Under the pieces are notes generated by a model. The model was not told where the DNA came from. It did not search any database and worked only from the letters and a program-made list of their open reading frames with translations. Made by a program: the position numbers and the translations under genes. Shown in pieces: positions 8,017 to 15,742 of a stretch of DNA of 28,325 nucleotides (position 1 is the first letter of the stretch; each line of letters opens with the position of its first letter). Location: the NCBI GenBank assembly GCA_900550695.1, contig URTF01000024.1, forward strand, positions 1 to 28,325, in the 5' to 3' direction. The stretch is from an uncultured Ruminococcus sp. Its GTDB lineage: Bacteria > Bacillota > Clostridia > Oscillospirales > Ruminococcaceae.

Positions 8017-8295
8017 ATGGACAGGGAAACAGTCAGGTATCTTGCACAGCTCGGAAGGCTGAATTTTACCGATGAAGAACTTGATAAAATGTCAGAAGAT
8101 ATGACGGACATAATTGAACTTATGGATACTATTAAAAATGCCGATGCTTTTTCTGACACTTCCAAGTACGGACACAGTGTAAATTTTGGCGATCTGCGTG
8201 AAGATATTGCGGGAGAGTCTTACCCGACAGCAAAGATACTGCAGAACGCAGTCAGCTCCGAGAATGCTTTCGTTGTCCCGAGGGTCGTTGAATAA
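8017..8295 (+). CDS. gatC: Asp-tRNA(Asn)/Glu-tRNA(Gln) amidotransferase subunit C
   Basis: GatC is the small clamp subunit that stabilises GatA and GatB. The 92-residue product has the normal size and pattern: an N-terminal helix (VRYLAQLGRLNFTDEELDKMSEDMTDI) and a C-terminal stretch ending NAFVVPRVVE, close to the family's usual FxVPxVv(E) end. The ATG at 8017 is supported by AAAGAGGAA at 8002-8010; an upstream in-frame start at 7960 would translate the terminator hairpin and is rejected. It is the first gene of gatCAB, with 33 bases to gatA. The identity is confident because of both sequence and order. Confidence 0.93.
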   Translation: MDRETVRYLAQLGRLNFTDEELDKMSEDMTDIIELMDTIKNADAFSDTSKYGHSVNFGDLREDIAGESYPTAKILQNAVSSENAFVVPRVVE

Positions 8296-8328
8296 ATAAT
8301 ATTGTAATGAATGAGAGAATATCAATAA

Positions 8329-9780
8329 ATGGATATCACCGGAAAGAAAATAACCGAACTGCGTTCGATGCTTGATAGAAAAGAGCTTTCGGCGGCAGAA
8401 CTTACAGACGCTTATCTTAAAAGGATAAAGCAGGTCGATGACAAGCTTGAAAGCTTTATAACCGTTACGGAGGATATCGCAAAAAGGTCCGCCGAAAGGG
8501 CGCAGGAAAGGATAAATAAAGGCGAGGCTGCCGCACTTTGCGGTATTCCTGTTGCTGTCAAGGACAATATCTGCACAGACGGGGTAAAAACCACCTGTGC
8601 ATCAAAAATGCTCGAAAATTTCGTTCCTTTTTATAATGCGGCTGTTATGGATAAGCTTGAAAACGAGGGGGCGGTGATGCTCGGCAAAACTTCAATGGAC
8701 GAGTTCGCAATGGGCGGTTCAACACAGACCTCGGCTTTTAAAAAGACTAAAAATCCCTATGATCTCAAAAGAGTTTCGGGGGGAAGTTCAGGCGGTTCGG
8801 CTGCGGCTGTGAGCGCTTCCCTTTGTGCGGCTGCGCTCGGTTCAGACACGGGCGGCTCTATAAGGCAGCCGTCCTCGTTCTGCGGTGTGACGGGGCTTAA
8901 ACCTACTTACGGAAGAGTTTCCCGTTATGGGCTTGTGGCTTTCGCAAGCTCTCTTGACCAGATAGGACCTATTGCAGGATCGGCGGAGGACTGTGCCGTT
9001 ATGCTTAATGCCATAGCAGGATATGACCCTCACGACAGCACTTCTTCAAAAAATAAAGTTCCCGATTTTACGGAAAAGATCGGTCGGGATATAAAAGGAA
9101 TGAAGATCGCTATTCCTAAAGAGTTCTATTCGGAGGGTATTGATGATGAAGTGAGAAATGCCGTCCTTGAGGCTGCCGAGAGCTACAAAGCTTTCGGTGC
9201 GGAGCTTGTGGAATGTTCAATGCCCTCGCTCAAATATGCCGTCGCCGCATACTATCTTATTTCATCAGCTGAGGCGTCCTCAAATCTTGCACGTTTTGAT
9301 GGGATAAAGTTCGGACACCGTTCCGAAAAGGGCGGGAATTTTGCCGAGCTTATCTCAAATTCAAGAAGTGAGGGCTTTGGCTGGGAAGTAAAGAGAAGAA
9401 TATTGCTGGGAAACTATGCACTTTCAAGCGGATACTATGACGAATACTACGGAAAAGCTTTGTCTGCCAAGTATAAGATATGTGAGGAATATGAAAATAT
9501 CTTTGAAAAATGTGATGTCATCCTTACCCCTACTGCACCGACCACTGCTTATGCAATAGATGAAGATAATTCTGACCCGAAAAAGATGTATCGTGCCGAT
9601 CTGTGTACGGCTGCAGTCAATCTTGCGTCCCTTCCGGCGATCTCAACGACCTGCGGATACGATAAAAACGGTATGCCTGTCGGTATGTCATTGACAGGCA
9701 GAAAGTGGGACGAATCAACGATCATCCAAGCGGCTGATGCATTTGAAAGAAATTTTGTAAGACGAAATGTGTGCCTTTGA
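8329..9780 (+). CDS. gatA: Asp-tRNA(Asn)/Glu-tRNA(Gln) amidotransferase subunit A
   Basis: GatA is the glutaminase subunit, releasing ammonia from glutamine for transfer to Glu-tRNA(Gln) or Asp-tRNA(Asn). The 483-residue protein is an amidase-signature enzyme. Its Ser-cisSer-Lys triad is visible as K78 (PVAVKDN), S153 in GGSSGGS and S177 in GSDTGGS, with spacing matching S. aureus GatA. The ATG at 8329 has only a weak GAGAG site about 13 bases upstream, yet no other start fits. Presence of GatCAB implies that Gln-tRNA, Asn-tRNA or both are made indirectly, as is usual in Firmicutes. The 3' end is followed 16 bases later by gatB. Confidence 0.96.
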   Translation: MDITGKKITELRSMLDRKELSAAELTDAYLKRIKQVDDKLESFITVTEDIAKRSAERAQERINKGEAAALCGIPVAVKDNICTDGVKTTCASKMLENFVPFYNAAVMDKLENEGAVMLGKTSMDEFAMGGSTQTSAFKKTKNPYDLKRVSGGSSGGSAAAVSASLCAAALGSDTGGSIRQPSSFCGVTGLKPTYGRVSRYGLVAFASSLDQIGPIAGSAEDCAVMLNAIAGYDPHDSTSSKNKVPDFTEKIGRDIKGMKIAIPKEFYSEGIDDEVRNAVLEAAESYKAFGAELVECSMPSLKYAVAAYYLISSAEASSNLARFDGIKFGHRSEKGGNFAELISNSRSEGFGWEVKRRILLGNYALSSGYYDEYYGKALSAKYKICEEYENIFEKCDVILTPTAPTTAYAIDEDNSDPKKMYRADLCTAAVNLASLPAISTTCGYDKNGMPVGMSLTGRKWDESTIIQAADAFERNFVRRNVCL

Positions 9781-9796
9781 TGGAAGGGGAGAAAAA

Positions 9797-11251
9797 ATGT
9801 CAGAATATATCCCTGTTATCGGTCTTGAAGTCCATGCCGAGCTTTCAACAGGATCGAAGGTTTTCTGTTCCTGCAGTGCAGAGTTTGGCGGCGGTAAGAA
9901 TTTGCGCTGCTGTCCCGTATGTTCTGGTATGCCCGGAACACTCCCCGTTGTCAACAGGACAGCTGTTGAATATGCCATAAAAGCAGGCTTTGCAATGGGA
10001 TGCGAGATAAATAAGTTCACTTATTTTGACAGAAAAAACTATTTTTATCCCGACCTGCCGAAAGCCTATCAGATCTCACAGCTCGGAGCGCCCCTTTGCA
10101 TCAACGGACTTGTCCCGATCGAGTATGAAGAAAACGGCACAAGGAAAACGAAAAATATCAGAATAAACAGGATCCACCTTGAAGAAGATGCAGGAAAGCT
10201 TATACATGACGATCATGATGATGTATCTCTTGCAGATTATAACCGATGCGGAGTACCGCTTATCGAGATAGTGACCGAGCCCGATATGTCATCGGCGGCA
10301 GAGGCTAAAGCGTTCGTTGAAAAGGTCATGCTCCTTTTAAAATATGTGGGAGTCAGCGATTGCAGAATGGAACAAGGCTCTGTCCGTGCCGATGTAAATG
10401 TTTCACTGATGAGGTCTGATGATACAGAGCTTGGCACAAGAGCCGAGATGAAAAATATAAATTCTGTAAAGTTTATCGGCAAAGCTATTGATTTCGAGAT
10501 CACACGTCAGAGCAGGCTGCTCGATATGGGACAAAAGATAGTGCAGGAAACAAGACGCTTTGACGTTGAAAGCGGTGAAACAAAAACAATGCGTTCCAAG
10601 GAAAATGCTTACGATTACCGCTATTTTCCCGAACCCGATATCCCACCGATCGAATTCACCGATGAGCAGCTCAATGATATCAGAAATTCTCTGCCGGAAC
10701 TTCCTGAACAGCGAATGGAAAGATATCAAAACGAGTTCGGTCTTAATGAGATCGACGCAAAGATACTTGTTTCGGATAAACTCATTTCCGATCTCTTTGA
10801 TTCTGCCATAGGCTTTTATAACGCCCCGATCTCAATATGCAAATTCATTAACGGTGAGTTTATGAGAAGACTCAAACTTGGTGAGATAACTCCTGATGCC
10901 CTGCCGTTCACAGCCGAACAGCTTGCAAAGCTTGTTGAAATGTCCGATGCTGAAAGAATAACCAAGGACAGTGCGAAGGAAATTTTCAAGGAAATGTCCG
11001 AGGCTTGCAGTGACCCCGAAACTATAGCTGAGAAAAGGGGATTGCTTATCAGCAACGATATCGGAAAGGCTGTCGGGATCATTGAAAAGGTGATATCCGA
11101 AAATGAAAAGGCAGTCGCACAATACAGAAGCGGCGATATAAAAGTGTTCGGTTTCATTATGGGTCAATGCACAAAGGCTCTCAAAGGCGTATGTACACCT
11201 AAAGTTATCAAGGAAGAGCTTGAAAAGAGACTTATGCAAAACAGCATTTAA
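9797..11251 (+). CDS. gatB: Asp-tRNA(Asn)/Glu-tRNA(Gln) amidotransferase subunit B
   Basis: GatB binds the mischarged tRNA, phosphorylates the Glu or Asp side chain with ATP and receives ammonia from GatA. The 484-residue protein begins with YIPVIGLEVHAEL and has the zinc-site cysteines C24, C26, C39 and C42 (FCSCS...CCPVCSGMPG). It continues with the DRKNYFYPDLPKAYQISQ block, the HLEEDAGKLIH and DYNRCGVPLIEIVTEPD motifs, and the C-terminal YqeY-like helical tail. The ATG at 9797 is preceded by GGAAGGGGAG; an in-frame ATG at 9767 inside gatA is less likely. No clear terminator follows directly. Confidence 0.96.
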   Translation: MSEYIPVIGLEVHAELSTGSKVFCSCSAEFGGGKNLRCCPVCSGMPGTLPVVNRTAVEYAIKAGFAMGCEINKFTYFDRKNYFYPDLPKAYQISQLGAPLCINGLVPIEYEENGTRKTKNIRINRIHLEEDAGKLIHDDHDDVSLADYNRCGVPLIEIVTEPDMSSAAEAKAFVEKVMLLLKYVGVSDCRMEQGSVRADVNVSLMRSDDTELGTRAEMKNINSVKFIGKAIDFEITRQSRLLDMGQKIVQETRRFDVESGETKTMRSKENAYDYRYFPEPDIPPIEFTDEQLNDIRNSLPELPEQRMERYQNEFGLNEIDAKILVSDKLISDLFDSAIGFYNAPISICKFINGEFMRRLKLGEITPDALPFTAEQLAKLVEMSDAERITKDSAKEIFKEMSEACSDPETIAEKRGLLISNDIGKAVGIIEKVISENEKAVAQYRSGDIKVFGFIMGQCTKALKGVCTPKVIKEELEKRLMQNSI

Positions 11252-11457
11252 AAATTTTTTCTGTATTTTATTGGTGTTTGATATTATTCATCTTTCTTAC
11301 TCAACCCAAATAGTGGAATTTGAAAGAAAAATCACTTGATTATGCAATTTTGTATGCTTGATTTTTCAAAAATGCCTAAAATGTTTAATTTTATTGGCAA
11401 GAAAACGTACATTTTGCAAGAAACTAAAATTTTTTCTGCAAAATTTCAAAAAGGGTA
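11252..11457. other. AT-rich intergenic stretch upstream of the glnA promoter
   Basis: No gene is visible. Two inverted repeats occur. GAAAAATCA (11326-11334) pairs with TGATTTTTC (11359-11367) around a 24-base loop, and could help end gatB transcription although it lacks a proper T-tail. ATTTTGCA (11411-11418) pairs with TGCAAAAT (11437-11444) just upstream of the glnA -35 and could be an operator or a curved UP-like region. Both are weak calls. Confidence 0.4.
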
Positions 11458-11486
11458 TTGACAAATCGGTTTTTATAGTGTATTAT
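11458..11486 (+). promoter_or_regulatory. sigma-A promoter of glnA
   Basis: A perfect -35 TTGACA (11458-11463), a 17-base spacer and -10 TATTAT (11481-11486) are present. Transcription should start near 11493, giving a leader of about 100 bases that contains the hairpins described next. Confidence 0.88.
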
Positions 11487-11507
11487 ATAACTGTAATCAA
11501 AAAACAA

Positions 11508-11523
11508 GAAGCAATGGCGCTTC
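11508..11523 (+). promoter_or_regulatory. hexaloop hairpin in glnA leader (ANTAR-type antiterminator site)
   Basis: The stem GAAGC/GCTTC encloses a six-base loop AATGGC. A at loop position 1 and G at position 4 are the hallmarks of RNA hairpins bound by ANTAR-domain antiterminators (EutV, NasR, AmiR type). Its 3' half (11516-11523) is also the base of the 5' arm of the terminator at 11516-11559, so the two structures exclude each other. Known ANTAR sites usually have two hexaloop hairpins; only one is clear here. ANTAR proteins are known partners of clostridial glutamine synthetase genes, which supports nitrogen-controlled antitermination. No ANTAR gene lies in the window. Confidence 0.6.
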
Positions 11524-11559
11524 AGCAGATAGGTAAACTGTCTGCTGAAGTGCCTTTTT
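11516..11559 (+). terminator. leader terminator (attenuator) upstream of glnA
   Basis: A 17-pair stem (11516-11532 with 11538-11554, two G-T pairs) with loop GTAAA is followed at once by five T. It sits between the promoter and the glnA ribosome binding site, so by default it would stop transcription before glnA. This is the expected layout of an attenuator. Confidence 0.85.
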
Positions 11560-11591
11560 GTTATCTTAATAATGATTGGGAGGAAATTATT

Positions 11592-13700
11592 ATGTCAGAA
11601 TCAGTTTATCAGGGCGTTAAGAGTGTACCCGATTATTTCGGCTGCAACGTATTTAACGAAGAAACAATGAAAGCAAGACTTCCTAAAAATGTTTATAAGT
11701 CTTTGCTCAAAACAAAGCAGCTCGGCACACCGCTTGATACAGATGTAGCGGAAGTTGTTGCTACCGCAATGAAGGAATGGGCTATCGAAAAGGGTGCAAC
11801 ACATTATACACATTGGTTCCACCCGATGACAGGCGTAACCGCTGAAAAGCACGATTCTTTCATTTCTCCTACCGCTGACGGCAAGGTTATCATGGAATTC
11901 TCGGGCAAGGAGCTTATCAAGGGCGAACCTGATGCATCTTCTTTCCCTTCCGGCGGACTTCGTGCAACATTTGAAGCAAGAGGCTATACAGCTTGGGACC
12001 CGACTTCACCTGCATTTGTTAAGGACGGTTCACTTTATATCCCGACTGCTTTCTGCTCATATACAGGCGAAATTCTTGATAAGAAAACTCCGCTTCTCCG
12101 TTCAATGGAGGTCCTTTCAGAACAGGCTCTCCGTATCGTAAGACTTTTCGGCAATACAACAGCTACAAGAGTTACAACAACAGTTGGCCCCGAGCAGGAA
12201 TACTTCCTCGTTGACAAGAAGCTTTACGATCAGCGTGAAGACCTTATCCTCACAGGCAGAACCCTCTTCGGCGCAAAGGCACCTAAGGGTCAGGAGCTTG
12301 AGGATCACTACTTCGGCAATATCAAGACAAGAGTTCAGGAATATATGCAGGATCTTGATGAAGAGCTTTGGAAGCTTGGTATTTACTCCAAGACAAAGCA
12401 CAATGAAGTTGCTCCCGCACAGCATGAAATGGCTCCTATCTTCACAACTTCAAACGTTGCTGCGGATCAGAACGCTCTTACAATGGAGATCATGAAGAAG
12501 GTCGCTCTCCGTCACGGCTTTGTCTGCCTCCTCCATGAAAAGCCTTATGCAGGTGTAAACGGCTCAGGTAAGCACAACAACTGGTCGATGTCCACAAATG
12601 ACGGACAGAACCTCCTTGAACCGGGCGCAAATCCTAAGGAAAACTTCCAGTTCCTCACAGTTCTCTGCGCAGTTATCAAGGCTGTTGATGAATATGCAGA
12701 CCTCCTCAGAATTTCCGTTGCTTCCGCAGGCAACGATCACCGTCTTGGCGCTAACGAAGCACCTCCGGCTATCATCTCCATGTTCCTCGGCGACGAGCTC
12801 CAGCAGATCGTTGACGCTCTTGAATCAGGCAAGATGATCAAGGAAAATCAGAACAAGGAATTCGTTATCGGCGTTGATGCACTTCCTAACTTCCCTAAGG
12901 ATACAACAGACAGAAACAGAACTTCTTCCTTTGCATTCACAGGCAACAAGTTCGAGTTCCGTTCACTCGGTTCTGCTGATACTATCTCCTGCACAAACTA
13001 TATCCTTAATACTATCGTTGCTAAGGAATTCAAGGAATTCGCTGATGAACTCGAAAAGTCCACAGATTTCGCAAGCGACCTCAACAAGCTCCTTGTTAAG
13101 ACTATCAAGGAACATAAGAGAGTTATCTTCAACGGCAACGGCTATGACGATGCATGGGTTGAAGAAGCTAAGAAGAGAGGACTTCCTAACTACGTTTCCA
13201 CCGTTGATGCCGTTGAGCATTACGATGATGAAAAGAACATCAAGCTCTTTGAAGAGTTCAAGGTTCTTTCCAAGACTGAGGTTGAGTCCAGACGTGAGAT
13301 CCTCCTCGACAACTACTCCAAGATCATCAATATCGAAGCTCTCACAATGCTTGATATGGCTAAGAAGCAGATCGTTCCTGCTGCATTCAAGTTCTCCAAG
13401 CAGCTTGCTGATGCTATGGTTTCAAAGAAAGAGATCGGCGTAAACTACGATGCTGAAAAGAGACTTGCAGATAAGGTTTCTTCGCTCACAAACGAAGTTA
13501 TCGCAGGTGTTGACACACTTGATGCAAAGCTTATCGACAGCAAGGAAAAGACCGATACTCTCGAAAATGCAAGATTCTTCAGAGAAGAAGTATTCAGTGC
13601 TATGCAGTCCCTCAGAGCTGTTGTTGATGAACTCGAAACCATCACTCCGTCCGAGATCTGGCCTTTCCCAACATATACACAGCTTCTCTTCACAGAATAA
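11592..13700 (+). CDS. glnA: glutamine synthetase type III (GlnN)
   Basis: This enzyme makes glutamine from glutamate, ammonium and ATP in the cytoplasm and is the main ammonium-assimilating step. The 702-residue length is typical of the GSIII class, compared with about 450 for GSI. Visible class features are an N-terminal GSIII domain (VYQGVKSVPDYFGCNVFNEETM), the HWFHPMTG and FSGKELIKGEPDASSFPSGG blocks, the glutamate-binding GPEQEYFLVD, the catalytic NEVAPAQHEMAPIF, NGSGKHNNWSM, and the GNDHRLGANEAPPAI motif. I chose the ATG at 11592, with GGGAGGAAA at 11578-11586; upstream in-frame codons lie inside the leader terminator. Codon use is strongly biased (AAG, CTC, ATC), as in highly expressed genes. 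Control by leader antitermination is inferred. Confidence 0.97.
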   Translation: MSESVYQGVKSVPDYFGCNVFNEETMKARLPKNVYKSLLKTKQLGTPLDTDVAEVVATAMKEWAIEKGATHYTHWFHPMTGVTAEKHDSFISPTADGKVIMEFSGKELIKGEPDASSFPSGGLRATFEARGYTAWDPTSPAFVKDGSLYIPTAFCSYTGEILDKKTPLLRSMEVLSEQALRIVRLFGNTTATRVTTTVGPEQEYFLVDKKLYDQREDLILTGRTLFGAKAPKGQELEDHYFGNIKTRVQEYMQDLDEELWKLGIYSKTKHNEVAPAQHEMAPIFTTSNVAADQNALTMEIMKKVALRHGFVCLLHEKPYAGVNGSGKHNNWSMSTNDGQNLLEPGANPKENFQFLTVLCAVIKAVDEYADLLRISVASAGNDHRLGANEAPPAIISMFLGDELQQIVDALESGKMIKENQNKEFVIGVDALPNFPKDTTDRNRTSSFAFTGNKFEFRSLGSADTISCTNYILNTIVAKEFKEFADELEKSTDFASDLNKLLVKTIKEHKRVIFNGNGYDDAWVEEAKKRGLPNYVSTVDAVEHYDDEKNIKLFEEFKVLSKTEVESRREILLDNYSKIINIEALTMLDMAKKQIVPAAFKFSKQLADAMVSKKEIGVNYDAEKRLADKVSSLTNEVIAGVDTLDAKLIDSKEKTDTLENARFFREEVFSAMQSLRAVVDELETITPSEIWPFPTYTQLLFTE

Positions 13701-13701
13701 T

Positions 13702-13870
13702 TGACAATTTCTCATCCCCGAGATGTGGGATATGCGCCTGAACCGTGTATCCATACATAAATATCGGCTTGCGATATGCCATTCGCCGGTCGGTATCACT
13801 CACTTTACAGCGGCGGATAGGCTGTCCCTGAACCTATCCGCCATCTCCCTTAAAATTTCAGTGGAAAATA
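13702..13870 (+). ncRNA. candidate structured RNA downstream of glnA (6S-like)
   Basis: This 170-base stretch has no ORF but much pairing. GAGATG (13720-13725) pairs with CATCTC (13842-13847), extended after a 2x2 mismatch by GGAT/ATCC. A perfect 10-bp hairpin GGCGGATAGG/CCTATCCGCC occupies 13812-13842 and competes with the inner part of that stem. ATATCG/CGATAT forms a hairpin near 13761-13777. The 5' part CCTGAACCGTGTATCCATAC resembles the 5' bubble of bacterial 6S RNA, and a terminator follows at 13871. No own promoter was recognised, so it could instead be the processed or simply structured 3' UTR of glnA. Confidence 0.4.
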
Positions 13871-13902
13871 AACACGTCGGTGAAAAATCCGGCGTGTTTT
13901 TT
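13871..13902 (+). terminator. intrinsic terminator downstream of glnA / RNA candidate
   Basis: The stem AACACGTCGG/CCGGCGTGTT (one G-T pair) has an 8-base loop TGAAAAAT and runs into a T-run (13897-13902). It ends plus-strand transcription coming from glnA or from the RNA candidate. It lies back to back with the minus-strand terminator at 13907-13942. Confidence 0.85.
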
Positions 13903-13906
13903 ATAT

Positions 13907-13942
13907 AAAAATTCAGCTCCAAAAGATTATTTTGGAGCTGAA
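13907..13942 (-). terminator. intrinsic terminator of the minus-strand zinc mini-protein gene
   Basis: A perfect 13-bp stem, TTCAGCTCCAAAA (13912-13924) and its complement (13930-13942), has a 5-base loop. Read on the minus strand it is followed by TTTTT (13911-13907). It begins 18 bases after the stop codon of the minus-strand gene. Confidence 0.88.
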
Positions 13943-13960
13943 GATAGGTTTAATTTGGTT

Positions 13961-14128
13961 TTAGTCATCTTTTCCAAGGTTATGGAAAAAATCCTCTTGT
14001 TCGGAATAACTTGCATCTTCGATGTCTATCATTCCAAGACCACCACATCTGTCGCATTGACCACCATCGCCAAAATCATAACCTGTGCCACAGCAGTCAG
14101 GACAATCCATTTCATCAAGATCGTACAT
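13961..14128 (-). CDS. 55-residue double CxxCxGxG zinc-finger-like mini-protein
   Basis: I found this gene by translating the minus strand; it is short but well supported. The protein starts MYDLDEMDCPDCCGTGYDF, has a second motif CDRCGGLG at residues 25-32, and ends in an acidic tail (HNLGKDD). The two CxxCxGxG motifs (9-16 and 25-32) are those of the DnaJ zinc centre, so the protein probably binds one zinc ion. There is no J-domain or other domain. The ATG at 14128 has a strong AAGGAGG site seven bases upstream (14136-14142), and a perfect terminator follows the stop. A 9-bp inverted repeat lies in its leader. Possible roles are a zinc or redox sensor, a small chaperone helper or a phage-like remnant; none can be chosen from sequence. 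Confidence 0.8.
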   Translation of the reverse strand: MYDLDEMDCPDCCGTGYDFGDGGQCDRCGGLGMIDIEDASYSEQEDFFHNLGKDD

Positions 14129-14149
14129 AGTTTTTCCTCCTTATTTTGT

Positions 14150-14185
14150 AACAACGTAATAAAGATTTTTAGTAGCTACGTTGTT
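14150..14185 (-). repeat. inverted repeat in the leader of the zinc mini-protein gene
   Basis: AACAACGTA (14150-14158) and TACGTTGTT (14177-14185) form perfect 9-bp arms around 18 bases. On the minus strand this lies just upstream of the AAGGAGG site of the 13961-14128 gene. It could be an operator or an mRNA hairpin limiting translation. A TATAAT at about 14197-14202 on the minus strand could be the -10, without a convincing -35. Confidence 0.5.
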
Positions 14186-14202
14186 TTCGTATATTAATTA
14201 TA

Positions 14203-14402
14203 GTTCTATAAAACGGAAAAATCTTTCTAATTTTGTTTTTTTTTTTTGATAAATTATGAATTATATTGACTATTTAAAGAAAACCCTTGTAGCAATTATT
14301 ATGTTAAGTAAACTTGATAAGGACAAAATATAAAAATAAATTTTGAAAGTATAACATTTATTACAAAATTTCAATTATTAGTCTTCAATTCTATGAAAAG
14401 AC
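14203..14402. other. AT-rich intergenic stretch before glyA
   Basis: No ORF with a credible start is visible. The stretch contains a run of about 13 T (near 14237-14249) and a possible weak promoter, TTGATA (14314-14319) with TAAATT (14337-14342) at 17-base spacing. Nothing else recognisable is present. Confidence 0.4.
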
Positions 14403-14431
14403 TTGCCAAAAGAGTTGAAATGTAGTATAAT
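14403..14431 (+). promoter_or_regulatory. sigma-A promoter of glyA
   Basis: -35 TTGCCA (14403-14408), a 17-base spacer and a perfect -10 TATAAT (14426-14431) are present. The predicted start is near 14438, leaving a short leader with AAAGGGTG as ribosome binding site (14454-14461). Confidence 0.82.
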
Positions 14432-14469
14432 ATCTTTACATATTTATATCTTGAAAGGGTGTTTTGGTT

Positions 14470-15723
14470 ATGTACGAAAATATAATGGATACTATCGGTT
14501 TCGTGAAGAATGCCGATCCCGAAGTCGGCAGCGCTATGGAGCTTGAACTTGCAAGACAGCGCAGAAACCTTGAGCTTATCGCAAGCGAAAATATCGTAAG
14601 CCCTGCTGTAATGGCAGCAATGGGCAGTGTTCTCACAAATAAATACGCAGAGGGTTATCCCGGAAAAAGATACTACGGCGGCTGCGAAGATGTTGATATC
14701 GTTGAAAATATCGCGATCGAAAGAGCAAAGAAGCTTTTCGGTGCTAAGTTCGCAAACGTTCAGCCTCATTCCGGAGCACAGGCTAACACCGCTGTTTATG
14801 TTGCACTTCTCCAGCCGGGCGATACTGTTATGGGTATGTCCCTTGCTCACGGAGGTCACCTTACACACGGCTCACCCGTAAACATCTCGGGCAAATACTT
14901 CAACTTCACTTCTTACGGCGTAAATGACGAGGGTTACATCGATTACGAGGAGCTTTACAAGGCTGCAAACAAGTGCAAGCCTAAGCTTATCGTTGCAGGT
15001 GCTTCCGCATATCCGAGAAAGATCGATTTTGAAAAGCTTGCTTCCATCGCAAGAGCAGTCGGCGCATATCTTATGGTAGATATGGCTCATATCGCAGGTC
15101 TTGTTGCCGCAGGTCAGCATCAGTCACCTGTACCTTATGCTGATATCGTAACAACAACCACACATAAAACATTGAGAGGTCCAAGAGGCGGTCTTATCCT
15201 CACAAACAACGAGTATCTTGCCAAGAAGATCAACTCCGCTATCTTCCCGGGAACACAGGGCGGCCCTCTTATGCACGTTATCGCAGGCAAGGCTGTTTGC
15301 TTCGGCGAAGCTTTGAAGCCTGAATTCAAGGAATATGGCAAGAACATCGTTGAAAACGCTCAGGCTCTCGCAAAGGGACTCCTCGACAGAGGCTTTGACC
15401 TTGTTTCTGGCGGTACGGACAACCACCTTATGCTCGTTGATCTCCGTCCTTTCAAGCTTACAGGCAAGGAGTTCGAGCATCGTCTTGACGAAGTTTATAT
15501 CACAGTAAACAAGAACGCTATCCCGAATGACCCCGAAAAGCCGTTCGTTACAAGCGGTATCAGAGTTGGTACTCCTGCCGTTACAACAAGAGGACTTGAT
15601 ACTGCCGATATGGATAAGATCGCAGAATTTATGTACCTCACAGCTACCGATTTCGAGGGCAAGGCTGACGCTGTAAGAGCAGGCGTAAATGAGATCTGCG
15701 CAAAGCACCCTCTTTATATGTGA
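14470..15723 (+). CDS. glyA: serine hydroxymethyltransferase
   Basis: GlyA interconverts serine and glycine while loading one-carbon units onto tetrahydrofolate, in the cytoplasm with PLP. The 417-residue protein has the full family pattern: LELIASENIVSPAVMAAMGS (residues 35-54), YAEGYPGKRYYGGCE (59-73), the PLP Asp in MVDMAHIAGLV, and the PLP Lys in VTTTTHKTLRGPRGG (K233). I use the ATG at 14470, eight bases after AAAGGGTG; a TTG at 14464 would be too close to it. Codon use is of the highly expressed type, like glnA. A G+C-rich hairpin lies in the gap to rarA. The identification is secure. Confidence 0.97.
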   Translation: MYENIMDTIGFVKNADPEVGSAMELELARQRRNLELIASENIVSPAVMAAMGSVLTNKYAEGYPGKRYYGGCEDVDIVENIAIERAKKLFGAKFANVQPHSGAQANTAVYVALLQPGDTVMGMSLAHGGHLTHGSPVNISGKYFNFTSYGVNDEGYIDYEELYKAANKCKPKLIVAGASAYPRKIDFEKLASIARAVGAYLMVDMAHIAGLVAAGQHQSPVPYADIVTTTTHKTLRGPRGGLILTNNEYLAKKINSAIFPGTQGGPLMHVIAGKAVCFGEALKPEFKEYGKNIVENAQALAKGLLDRGFDLVSGGTDNHLMLVDLRPFKLTGKEFEHRLDEVYITVNKNAIPNDPEKPFVTSGIRVGTPAVTTRGLDTADMDKIAEFMYLTATDFEGKADAVRAGVNEICAKHPLYM

Positions 15724-15742
15724 TCATTCGCAGTTAATAAAG

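Noticed and set aside
11358..11591. 78-codon N-terminal extension of glnA
   Set aside because: It would begin upstream of the promoter and run through the leader terminator; the ATG at 11592 has an ideal ribosome binding site and gives the normal type III length.
12874..13443. 189-codon plus-strand frame inside glnA
   Set aside because: Low-complexity Ser/Leu-rich out-of-frame translation of glnA.
15124..15708. 194-codon minus-strand frame inside glyA
   Set aside because: Antisense shadow of a highly conserved gene with biased codon use, which leaves the opposite frame open.
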